Below the pieces are notes generated by a model. The model worked only from the letters and a program-made list of their open reading frames with translations, did not search any database and was not told the DNA's origin. From Zoogloeaceae bacterium (lineage in GTDB: Bacteria; Pseudomonadota; Gammaproteobacteria; Burkholderiales; Rhodocyclaceae), in the NCBI GenBank assembly GCA_031282665.1, contig JAITDH010000279.1, forward strand, positions 1 to 6,941: DNA of 6,941 nucleotides, read 5' to 3'. Below, one piece after another: positions 1-6,254 of this stretch. Numbering within the stretch: the stretch's first letter is position 1; every line of letters begins with the position of its first letter. A program made the translations under genes and the position numbers.

Positions 1-401
1 GCCAGCATTTTCAACTGCGGCAAAAGCTCCACCTGTCCCGCCGCCCACCACGCCGCCTCCTCCGCCGCCTTCGCCTTCATTCCACGCGCCCAGGCGGCGT
101 AGAGCAGGCACTGCCAGGCGCTCAATTCCTGGTACAGCCCGAAATGGTCGGGCAGATAGCCCATGAGACGATGCGCCAGGCGCGGGTTTTCCCAGATGTC
201 CAGGCCGTCGATGACGATGCGCCCGTACATGGGTTCCTCCAGCGCCGCCATGCTGCGCAGCAGGGTCGTCTTGCCCGCGCCGTTCGGCCCGACCAACGCG
301 GTGACGGAAGCGGCGGGCAGATCGAAACTGACCTCATCCAGCGCCCGATGACCGGGATAGTCGTAAACGACCTGCCGCACGCGAATCATGGGCGGCGTCA
401 T
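1..401 (-). CDS. ABC transporter ATP-binding protein (ABC-2/CcmA-NatA type), 3' end cut by window
   Basis: This is the N-terminal 133 residues of a cytoplasmic ATPase that would energise an ABC transporter; the substrate cannot be told from this part. The frame begins MTPPMIRVRQVVYDYPGHRALDEV. It has a clear Walker A, GPNGAGKTT at about residues 38-46, followed by a typical LLRSMAALEEPMYGRIVIDG stretch. The Q-loop region reads GYLPDHFGLY (81-90), with Asp where most ABC proteins have Gln. The signature motif, Walker B and H-loop lie beyond the left edge. An ATG at 389 (residue 5) is an alternative start, and neither start has a strong Shine-Dalgarno site. The gene starts 67 bases after the cyaY stop with no terminator seen between, so it may be the tail of the same transcript. 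A membrane permease gene is expected to follow. The family call is firm; the subfamily is inferred from the GYLPxxFGLY pattern. Confidence 0.9.
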   Translation of the reverse strand, partial: MTPPMIRVRQVVYDYPGHRALDEVSFDLPAASVTALVGPNGAGKTTLLRSMAALEEPMYGRIVIDGLDIWENPRLAHRLMGYLPDHFGLYQELSAWQCLLYAAWARGMKAKAAEEAAWWAAGQVELLPQLKML

Positions 402-468
402 TTCGCGCGCCAGTCGGCCTTTCGTCGTTTTGCGTCATGTTTCGAGCATTCTCTGCGTAGTCCGGCTT

Positions 469-789
469 TCAGCGCGACTCCAGCGCCTGCAAGAAAACAC
501 TCTGCAAACTCTGGCCGCTGTCGCGGGTGTCGATCCAGTTTCCCTTGCCGTCCTTGCCTTCCCGCCAGGCGAAGTGGAAACCCTGGCTGTGCGTGGCGAG
601 CCAGATTTCCCGCACGGCCATGTGGCGGTTGATGATGATCTTGCGGCCGTTGGCGCAGGTGATTTCCCGCATTTCTCCGGGCAGGGTCTCGTAGTCGATG
701 TCCTCGCCGGCGTCTATTCGTTCGTCCAGGCAGGCGTCGATGGCGCGCAAGGCCTCTTCGACGCGGCGCAGGAATTCCTTTTCTTCCAT
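469..789 (-). CDS. cyaY: Iron donor protein CyaY (bacterial frataxin)
   Basis: This is a 106-residue cytoplasmic protein of the frataxin family, the usual length for CyaY. Frataxins bind iron weakly on an acidic surface, interact with the cysteine desulfurase IscS and tune Fe-S cluster assembly. Seen here: an N-terminal helix rich in Glu/Asp (MEEKEFLRRVEEAL, then D18, D22, E23, D26, E29, D30, D32) forming the acidic ridge, and the conserved sheet core NGRKIIINR (47-55) and EIWLATHSQGFHF (61-73). A Trp in GNWIDTRDSGQSL (83-95) and a C-terminal helix LQSVFLQALESR follow. The start is supported by AAAGGAGA about 9 bases upstream, placed inside the end of ccoS. Only 3 bases separate it from the ccoS stop, so it is very probably co-transcribed with ccoIS. 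Placing a frataxin after cbb3 assembly genes suggests joint supply of metal cofactors, which is inference. Confidence 0.95.
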   Translation of the reverse strand: MEEKEFLRRVEEALRAIDACLDERIDAGEDIDYETLPGEMREITCANGRKIIINRHMAVREIWLATHSQGFHFAWREGKDGKGNWIDTRDSGQSLQSVFLQALESR

Positions 790-792
790 GGT

Positions 793-1008
793 TCAATCTC
801 CTTTCCGGATGGGCGATTCCGGGGATGTCGGGGTTTCTTCGCCGGGGGCCTTTTCCTTCGGCTTCGGCAGGTCGTCGTCCATCAGGATGCGGAAACCGGG
901 GCCTTCCAGGTCGTCGAACTGGCCGCCCCGCAGGGAGCGCCAGAAGACGATGGCGATGACGAAGACCAGGATAACGGAAAAAGGGATGAGCAGATAAAGA
1001 CTTTCCAT
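793..1008 (-). CDS. ccoS: Cytochrome cbb3 oxidase assembly protein CcoS (FixS-like)
   Basis: This is a 71-residue single-pass membrane protein. CcoS is needed for cofactor (heme b and Cu) insertion into the CcoN subunit of cbb3-type cytochrome oxidase. The N-terminal membrane segment covers residues 4-23 (LYLLIPFSVILVFVIAIVFW). It is followed by the family hallmark stretch RSLRGGQFDDLEGPGFRIL (24-42) with the acidic DDD after it. The C-terminal tail, from about residue 47, is rich in Pro, Glu and Lys and looks disordered; such tails vary between CcoS proteins. The ATG at 1008 is preceded by GGAG at a 7-base spacing. The open frame continues further upstream, but that part lies inside ccoI and has shadow-frame composition, so it is not used. 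The gene starts 13 bases after the ccoI stop, the classical ccoI-ccoS order. Confidence 0.95.
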   Translation of the reverse strand: MESLYLLIPFSVILVFVIAIVFWRSLRGGQFDDLEGPGFRILMDDDLPKPKEKAPGEETPTSPESPIRKGD

Positions 1009-1021
1009 GCGGATGCTCCGT

Positions 1022-3487
1022 TCAGTCGGCCTTGTATCTCTGGATGCGCAGGGCATTGAGCACGACCAGGAGGGAACTGGCCGACATGCCGATGCCGGCC
1101 GCCCAGGGGGTGACGTGCCCGGCGATCGCCAGGGGCAAGGCGAAAAGGTTGTAGAGGAAGGCCCAGGCGAGATTCTGGTGGATGATGGCGAGGGTGAAAC
1201 GGCAGCGGCGCACGCCGCGCCGCAGGCTGTCGAGCGTTTCGGAAAGGAGCACGAGGTCGGCCTGGGTGCGCGCCAGTTGCGCGCCGGAGCCCATCGCCAG
1301 GGAAACCTGCGCCTGCGCCAGCACCGGCGCGTCGTTGATGCCGTCGCCCGCCATGGCGACCACCGCGCCTTCGGCTTGCAGGGCTTCCACGGCGTCGCGC
1401 TTGTCCTGCGGGGACATTTCCCCGCTCGCTTCGTCCAGGCCCAGGTCACGGGCGACGCGGCGCACGACCGGCACGGCGTCGCCGGACATGAGGAGGGTGC
1501 GGCAGCCGGCGGCTTTCAGGTCGGCGATCAGCGCCGCGGCGCCGGGCCTGACTTCGTCGCCGAGGGCGAAGAAGGCGAGGATGCCTTCCTGGTCGGCAAG
1601 CGCCAGCACGGTATCCCCGGAATCCCGCCATCCTTCCGGCCAGGGAATTTCCGGCGCGTCGGCGGAGAGCGCCCGCGCATAGTCGGGACGGCCGATGCGC
1701 AGGACTTCCCCTTCTATCTCGCCTTCCAGGCCGCCCACCAGCGCCCGCACCTTTTCCGCATCCGGCAGGGAAAGCCCTTCGGCTGCCTGGAGGATGGCCT
1801 GGGCGAGCGGATGGGTGGAGGAATGCTCCAGCGCGGCGGCGAGCGCAAGCGCCTCTTTGTCCGTTTTTCCCCGCCGCATCGGGACGATGGCGCGCACCCG
1901 CATCTGTCCGGCGGTCAGTGTGCCGGTCTTGTCGAAGACGAAATGCGTCGCCCGCGCCAGGGTTTCCAGGGCGTGTCCGCGCGTGACCAGGAGGCCGTCC
2001 TTCGCCGACGCGCCGGAGGCGACGGTGAGGGCGATGGGCGTCGCCAGCGCCAGGGCGCAGGGACAGGTGACGACCAGGACGGAAACGGTGATCCACAGGG
2101 CGCGGACCGGATCGGCGAGGGACCAGCCCACCGCCACCGTCACGGCCAGGACGAGGAGGAGGAGGACGAACCATTGCGCCACCCGGTCCGCCCGTTCCAC
2201 GATGCGCGGTTTTTCGGCGGCGGCGCGTTCCATCAGGCGGATGATCGCGGAAAGCCGGGTGTCTTCGCCGACCGCTTCCACCTTGACGAGGAGCGGATTT
2301 TCCACATTCAGCGCGCCGCCGGTCAGGGTGTCGCCCAGGCCTTTCCCGAGCGGGCGGCTCTCGCCGGTGAGGAGCGATTCATTGACGCTGCTTTCGCCTT
2401 CCAGCACCCGCCCGTCACAGGGGATGGTCTCGCCCGGGCGCACCAGTACCACGTCCCCGACCCGCAGGTCTCCCACCAACACCTGTTCCGGCTCGCGGCT
2501 TCGCGGGAAGGCGGGCAGGCGCTGGCAGAAGGCGGGGAGGAGTTTCGCCAGCGCCTCGGTCACGCTGACCGCCTTCTGCCGCGCCGTCATTTCCAGATAG
2601 CGCCCGCCGAGGAGGAAGAATACGAACATGGCGACGGAATCGAAATACACCTCCCCGCTGTGCGTGACCGTCGCCCAGACGGAGGCGGCGAAGGCGGTTC
2701 CCACGCCCAGGGCGACGGGCACGTCCATGCCGACACGGAGGAATTTCAGATCCCGCCACGCGCCCCGGAAGAAGGGCGCGGCGGAATACAGGACGACCGG
2801 CAGGGTGAGGACCAGGCTTGCCCAGCGGATCAGGCTTTCGATGTCCGGCGACATTTCGCCCTCGCCCGCGAGATACACCGGGATGGCGTACATCATTACC
2901 TGCATCATGCCGAAGCCCGCCACCCACACGCGCCAGAGCGCCTCGCGCCGTTCCTTGCCCGCCAGTTCCTCGTAGCGCGAAGCGTCGTAGGGATGGGCGC
3001 GATAGCCGATGGCGGCGATGGCGGCCAGGATGTCGGAGAGTTTGAGGCGGCGCGTATCCCAGCGCACGCGGGCGCGGCGGGTCGCGTAATTGACGCTGAT
3101 CCCGGTCACCCCGGAAAGCTGCCCGATATGCCGCTCGTTCAGCCAGACGCAGGCGGCGCAGGTGATGCCCTCGAGCATCAGCGAGGCTTCCTTTTCGTGT
3201 TCGCCCGCCGCGCGGACGAAATTCTTCTGGAAATCCGCGTGGTCGAAAAGCGCCAGTTGATCGAGCACCGCGGGCACCGCCTCGCGCGGCGATTCCGGCA
3301 GGGCGTCGCGGCGCGCGTAATAGTCTTCCAGGCCGCAATCGACAATCGCCCGCGCCACGGCCTGGCATCCCGCGCAGCACATGCGCTGCGCCTTTCCCCC
3401 TATCGTCACCGACAAATCCACCTCGGCCGGAATCCGCAGGCCGCAGTGGTAGCAGGTTCCGGAAGCGCCGTGGGTAGTTTCGGTCAT
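1022..3487 (-). CDS. ccoI: Cu(+)-translocating P1B-type ATPase CcoI (FixI), cbb3 oxidase biogenesis
   Basis: This 821-residue inner-membrane ATPase moves Cu(+) out of the cytoplasm and supplies copper for the cbb3 oxidase CuB centre. The N-terminal CcoI-type Cys region has CYHC (12-15) and MCCAGC (36-41). It is followed by a heavy-metal-associated domain with CAAC (110-113). Catalytic parts appear in order: TGES (374-377), the membrane metal site CPC (475-477), the phosphorylation motif DKTGT (519-523), the P1B-specific HP pair (559-560) and GDGINDAP (714-721). The last membrane helices carry YNLFALP (779-785) and MSASS (801-805), which match the YNxxxxP and MxxSS ligands of Cu(+)-selective P1B-1 pumps. 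The ATG at 3487 lies 11 bases after the Rieske gene stop, with AGGG 7 bases upstream. ccoG and ccoH, which usually precede ccoI, are absent. The CcoI rather than CopA call rests on the CYHCGLxIP N-terminus and the ccoS neighbour. Confidence 0.96.
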   Translation of the reverse strand: MTETTHGASGTCYHCGLRIPAEVDLSVTIGGKAQRMCCAGCQAVARAIVDCGLEDYYARRDALPESPREAVPAVLDQLALFDHADFQKNFVRAAGEHEKEASLMLEGITCAACVWLNERHIGQLSGVTGISVNYATRRARVRWDTRRLKLSDILAAIAAIGYRAHPYDASRYEELAGKERREALWRVWVAGFGMMQVMMYAIPVYLAGEGEMSPDIESLIRWASLVLTLPVVLYSAAPFFRGAWRDLKFLRVGMDVPVALGVGTAFAASVWATVTHSGEVYFDSVAMFVFFLLGGRYLEMTARQKAVSVTEALAKLLPAFCQRLPAFPRSREPEQVLVGDLRVGDVVLVRPGETIPCDGRVLEGESSVNESLLTGESRPLGKGLGDTLTGGALNVENPLLVKVEAVGEDTRLSAIIRLMERAAAEKPRIVERADRVAQWFVLLLLVLAVTVAVGWSLADPVRALWITVSVLVVTCPCALALATPIALTVASGASAKDGLLVTRGHALETLARATHFVFDKTGTLTAGQMRVRAIVPMRRGKTDKEALALAAALEHSSTHPLAQAILQAAEGLSLPDAEKVRALVGGLEGEIEGEVLRIGRPDYARALSADAPEIPWPEGWRDSGDTVLALADQEGILAFFALGDEVRPGAAALIADLKAAGCRTLLMSGDAVPVVRRVARDLGLDEASGEMSPQDKRDAVEALQAEGAVVAMAGDGINDAPVLAQAQVSLAMGSGAQLARTQADLVLLSETLDSLRRGVRRCRFTLAIIHQNLAWAFLYNLFALPLAIAGHVTPWAAGIGMSASSLLVVLNALRIQRYKAD

Positions 3488-3498
3488 GAAGGCCCTGG

Positions 3499-4623
3499 TT
3501 ACCGGCGCGCCGCCTGGATCGAAGGTTCCAGCAGGCGACGATAGAATTCGTGGAAATGCTGCATCCCGTCCTCCATCGGCGACTGGTACGGTCCCACCTC
3601 GTTCCGTCCATCCGCTTCCAGCGCCCTGCGCCCCCGATCCATGCGCTCGCCGATGTCGTCGTCCTCGATGGCGGTTTCCATGTAGGCGGCCTGTTCCGCC
3701 TCGATGAACTCACGCTCGAAATTGACGATTTCTTCCGGATAATAGAACTCCACCACATTCATGGTCTTGTGCACGCCCATCGGCAGCACGCTGGAGATCA
3801 CCAGCACATGCGGATACCACTCCACCATGATGTTCGGATAGTAGGTAAGCCACACGGCGCCCTGGCGCGGAGTTTCCCCGTGGTCGCCGTAATATTCGCG
3901 CACCACCTTCTGCCAGCGTTCATAGACCAGGGAACCGGAGCGCGCCAGCGAGGTGATGCCGACCTTCTGCACCGAATACCATTCGGCGAACTGCCAGGCG
4001 AGATCGTCGCAGGTCACGAAATTGCCCAGGCCCGGATGGTAGGGCACGACGTGGTAATCCTCCAGATAGACCTCGATGAAGGTCTTCCAGTTGTAATGGC
4101 ATTCGTGCAATTCCACCCGGTCGAGCTTGTAGCCGGAAAAATCGAATTCCCGCGCCACCTGCATGCCGGCCAGATCGGCATTCGCGGAGCGGGGCCCCTG
4201 GAAGAGAAGGCCATGCCAGTTTTCCAGTTTTTTCCTGTCCAGGTTCAGGCAGGGATTGGCGGGAAAATGCGGCGCGCCGATCAGGCCGCCTTCCGTATCG
4301 TAGGTCCAGCGGTGGATCGGGCAGACGATGTTGCCGGGGAGCTTCCCCGCCCCTTGCAGCATGATGGCCTGGCGATGCCGGCAGACATTGGACATGAGCC
4401 AATGCTCGTTCTGCCGGTTCAGAATGAGCTTGCCATGATCCAGCCATTCCAGGGAACGGTAATCCCCCGTTCCGGGCGCCATCAACCCATGCCCGACATA
4501 GCCAGGCCCGGCATCGAAGAGCAGCTTTTTCTCCAGCGCGTGGATGGTTTCATCGAAATACCAGTCTATCGGCAGTTGGGAAACCGCAGGGGCCAACCGG
4601 GACGGAATCGCAATATCGGACAC
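3499..4623 (-). CDS. Rieske [2Fe-2S] aromatic ring-hydroxylating-type oxygenase, alpha subunit family
   Basis: This is a 374-residue cytoplasmic non-heme iron oxygenase of the Rieske/SRPBCC type; the substrate is unknown. The Rieske cluster site is C81-R-H83 and C101-P-I-H104, i.e. CxH-x17-CxxH. The catalytic domain begins at NWKTFIEVYLEDYH (178-191). The mononuclear iron ligands are H191 and H196 (YHVVPYHPG), with the third carboxylate likely D321 in IEDDDIGERMDRG (319-331), which lines up with the family pattern EDxxxCExxxxG. E188 stands where naphthalene dioxygenase has the bridging Asp; Glu there is also seen in choline-monooxygenase-like members. The GTG start at 4623 is chosen because GGAGG lies 6 bases upstream; an in-frame TTG at 4650 would add nine residues without such a site. 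No beta subunit, ferredoxin or typical reductase gene is in the window. It appears to lead the operon with ccoI, ccoS and cyaY. The family is certain; its link to cbb3 or iron metabolism is inference. Confidence 0.92.
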   Translation of the reverse strand: MSDIAIPSRLAPAVSQLPIDWYFDETIHALEKKLLFDAGPGYVGHGLMAPGTGDYRSLEWLDHGKLILNRQNEHWLMSNVCRHRQAIMLQGAGKLPGNIVCPIHRWTYDTEGGLIGAPHFPANPCLNLDRKKLENWHGLLFQGPRSANADLAGMQVAREFDFSGYKLDRVELHECHYNWKTFIEVYLEDYHVVPYHPGLGNFVTCDDLAWQFAEWYSVQKVGITSLARSGSLVYERWQKVVREYYGDHGETPRQGAVWLTYYPNIMVEWYPHVLVISSVLPMGVHKTMNVVEFYYPEEIVNFEREFIEAEQAAYMETAIEDDDIGERMDRGRRALEADGRNEVGPYQSPMEDGMQHFHEFYRRLLEPSIQAARR

Positions 4624-4629
4624 TCCACA

Positions 4630-4634
4630 CCTCC
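4630..4634 (-). promoter_or_regulatory. Shine-Dalgarno site fixing the GTG start of the Rieske gene
   Basis: On the minus strand the sequence reads GGAGG-TGTGGA-GTG, an ideal ribosome-binding core 6 bases before the GTG at 4623. It decides the start in favour of this GTG over the upstream TTG at 4650. Confidence 0.75.
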
Positions 4635-4671
4635 AGCGAGTAAGCGCCAATCAGGCAGAAAAAGGAGGGTG

Positions 4672-4677
4672 ATTGTA
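4672..4677 (-). promoter_or_regulatory. Possible -10 element for the Rieske-ccoI-ccoS-cyaY operon
   Basis: On the minus strand TACAAT lies in the 96-base gap between the Smr gene and the Rieske gene, about 50 bases before the GTG. It fits a sigma-70 -10 box, but no good -35 is visible at 16-18 bases. It sits within an imperfect dyad (TGAT-N5-ATCA, 4670-4682). This is a weak prediction; the operon may also be read through from upstream. Confidence 0.3.
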
Positions 4678-4719
4678 CATCAGGGCACGGAAATCGGGGA
4701 GATTCGGGGAATTGCGAAA

Positions 4720-5340
4720 CTATGCCGCTGCGCGTCCGATCCCTGTCCTGGCGCGCAGCAGCACCATCAGGGCGCCCGCGCCGCCGTCGCGGGGGGATGC
4801 CTCGCAGAAGGCCAGGACTTCGGCATGGCGGCGCAGCCATTGGCGGACGAGCGGACGGAGGATGGGCTGGCCGCCGGGGGAGGAATGACCCTTGCCGTGG
4901 ATGACGCGCAGGCAGCGATGCCCGCGCTTTTTGCAATAGGCAAGGAAATCGGCAACGGCGGCATGCGCTTCCTCGCGGGTCAGGCCATGCAGGTCGAGTT
5001 CGCCCTGGATGACCCAGCGCCCGCGTTTCAGGTCGATCAACATGCGGCGCGGCGTGCCGGGGGCGAGGAAGGAATCCTCGTTGCCACTTTCGAGCGTCAG
5101 GGCCAGCCATGTCTCCTGATCCAGAGGGTCCACGGGGCGCAGGCTTTCCATCAGCGCCTCGGCTTCGTCCCGCTCGCGTTCGCGCGGGAACGGACAGGGC
5201 AACGGCCGGGCAAGCTCCGCGCGGCCGTCCGGCTTGCGCGGCAGGACGCCTTCGGTGGCCGCCTGCCATAACGCTTTATCTGCCTGATCCACCCTGGGCG
5301 CTTTATCCGCCCTGGCCGGATTTGCCCGCTCCTTGCTCAT
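4720..5340 (-). CDS. Smr-domain protein (SmrA/SmrB-like endonuclease family)
   Basis: This 206-residue cytoplasmic protein has a C-terminal Smr (small MutS-related) domain. Stand-alone Smr proteins are nucleases; E. coli SmrB cleaves mRNA at collided ribosomes. Here the N-terminal half (1-100) is charged and probably flexible (RERERDEAEALMESL at 53-67). The Smr domain runs from about 112 to 197. It contains ELDLHGLTREEAHAAV (114-129) with the DLHG motif at 116-119, VIHGKG (146-151) with the second catalytic-type motif, and the closing GGAGALMVLLR (186-196). The HGKG form resembles SmrA (YdaL) more than SmrB, which has HGHG; this is from memory of the families. The start overlaps the flavin reductase stop by 4 bases (ATGA), and AGGGA lies just upstream, so translation is probably coupled. 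The stop is TAG, and no clear terminator follows. Confidence 0.93.
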   Translation of the reverse strand: MSKERANPARADKAPRVDQADKALWQAATEGVLPRKPDGRAELARPLPCPFPRERERDEAEALMESLRPVDPLDQETWLALTLESGNEDSFLAPGTPRRMLIDLKRGRWVIQGELDLHGLTREEAHAAVADFLAYCKKRGHRCLRVIHGKGHSSPGGQPILRPLVRQWLRRHAEVLAFCEASPRDGGAGALMVLLRARTGIGRAAA

Positions 5341-5891
5341 AGCATCCCTGGGCGGAAAAGCGCTTTCTTGTCGAGGATCCTGTCGCCCGTGGTCGTGAAG
5401 ATGCCGCCGCCCTTGTAGTGTAGGGTTTCCGGATGTTCCGGCCTTGCCGCGACATGGGCTTTCAATACTTCGAAGATGAAGAAGTTGTAGCGCTCGACCA
5501 GCGCATCGTCATAGAGCCGGCATTCGAAACTGGCGTGGCATTCGGCAATGAGCGGCGCTGCGACGAAGGCGGCTTTTTCCGCGCTGAGGCCGAATGCGCG
5601 GAATTTGTCGATCGTCGCGCCCGATGTGTTGCCGATTTTCACCACCGTGTCGGTCAGTTCCGTCGTCGGCAGGTTGATGACGCATTCGCCGCTCTTTCGG
5701 ATCATCGAGAAGCTGTGGTTGGCGGCGGAGATGACACAGCCGACCAGCGAGGGGGTGAATTCCATGACCGTCTGCCAGCCCATCGTCATGATGTTCGTCT
5801 TCTTCCGCCAAAAGGAGGAAACGAGCACGATGGGGCCGGGTTCCAGGTAGCGGCGGACGTCATTCACCGGAAAGTCGATTTTTTCCTTCAT
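5337..5891 (-). CDS. Flavin reductase-like domain protein (FMN-binding split barrel)
   Basis: This 184-residue cytoplasmic protein belongs to the flavin reductase-like family (PF01613 type), which binds FMN and either reduces free flavin with NAD(P)H or acts as a flavoredoxin-like electron carrier. Seen here: the opening PGPIVLVSSF (18-27), MTMGWQTVMEFTPSLVGCVIS (36-55 and on), the NHSF (58-61) and SGECVINLP (67-75) stretches of the barrel, and VVKIGNTSG (83-91). HASFECRLYD (119-128) and HYKGGGIF (158-165) follow. It is full length for the single-domain members. The ATG at 5891 overlaps the preceding stop (ATGA, 5888-5891), with GAGGAGG immediately upstream, a strong site. Its own end overlaps the Smr start in the same way. 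The substrate or electron partner is not evident. It could in principle serve the Rieske oxygenase downstream, but nothing in the sequence shows that. Confidence 0.92.
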   Translation of the reverse strand: MKEKIDFPVNDVRRYLEPGPIVLVSSFWRKKTNIMTMGWQTVMEFTPSLVGCVISAANHSFSMIRKSGECVINLPTTELTDTVVKIGNTSGATIDKFRAFGLSAEKAAFVAAPLIAECHASFECRLYDDALVERYNFFIFEVLKAHVAARPEHPETLHYKGGGIFTTTGDRILDKKALFRPGML

Positions 5892-6229
5892 CTTGCCTCC
5901 TCGCCGCTGGCCGCGGCATACAGGCGCTTCCGGAAGGCGTTGGCGGCGGGCGTGGCATCCGCCGCCAGCGCCTCCCGCCAGAGCGTGTCCGGCAGCGCGG
6001 TCTTGTCGTATTCGATGACGCAGGATTTCGCCAGCAGGTTGGGACGCACGCCCACGATGCCGGGCAAGGTCTCCAGGCGGGCGAAAAAACGCAGGAGGCC
6101 GTTCTTGTCGAAGGAGAGCGGCGCGCCGGCGAGCGCCGGTTTCAGTTTGAGGCGAACGCGCCCCGGCGTCTGGTGCGCGATTTCCAGACGCGCCAGAAGG
6201 GCGGCGAAGGTATCGGGAGCAAGGGTCAT
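5888..6229 (-). CDS. Small heavy-metal-associated-like (HMA_2-type) domain protein, soluble
   Basis: This is a 113-residue protein with no membrane segment. It carries TPGRVRLKLK (21-30), LPGIVGVRPN (55-64) and KSCVIEYD (68-75). This beta-alpha-beta pattern of a PGR-x-R strand, a 'GI..V..N' strand and a 'S..I.YD' strand resembles the HMA-like domain found at the N-terminus of some P1B-type metal ATPases and in small stand-alone proteins. The CxxC copper site is missing; C70 is the only cysteine. The role is unknown, perhaps an accessory or partner domain in metal or heme handling. The start at ATG 6229 is preferred, 25 bases after the upstream stop; it lacks a strong Shine-Dalgarno site. A GTG at 6295 would overlap the upstream gene by 41 bases and is less likely. 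It overlaps the flavin reductase gene by ATGA. The domain assignment is by pattern only. Confidence 0.75.
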   Translation of the reverse strand: MTLAPDTFAALLARLEIAHQTPGRVRLKLKPALAGAPLSFDKNGLLRFFARLETLPGIVGVRPNLLAKSCVIEYDKTALPDTLWREALAADATPAANAFRKRLYAAASGEEAR

Positions 6230-6254
6230 CGCGTTGCCATGCGAGATGCGGGGA

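Noticed and set aside
398..796. A 132-codon minus-strand frame overlapping cyaY
   Set aside because: It is Arg/Gly-rich and out of frame with the clear frataxin reading frame over the same bases.
793..1449. A longer 218-codon version of ccoS
   Set aside because: The extra N-terminal part overlaps ccoI out of frame and has Arg/Pro/Trp-rich shadow composition, while the ATG at 1008 has a good GGAG site and gives the normal CcoS length.
1007..3544. An 845-codon plus-strand open frame opposite ccoI
   Set aside because: Its translation is rich in Arg, Gly, His and Gln with no recognisable domain, and it lies fully antisense to a gene with every P1B ATPase motif. High GC at third positions removes stop codons from the opposite strand.
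4624..4650. TTG start at 4650 for the Rieske oxygenase
   Set aside because: The GTG at 4623 has GGAGG at a 6-base spacing, and that site would lie inside the coding region if the TTG were used.
3550..5271. A 573-codon plus-strand open frame opposite the Rieske and Smr genes
   Set aside because: It spans two well-supported minus-strand genes and their intergenic gap, has no family pattern and no ribosome-binding site of note; it is a GC-rich shadow.
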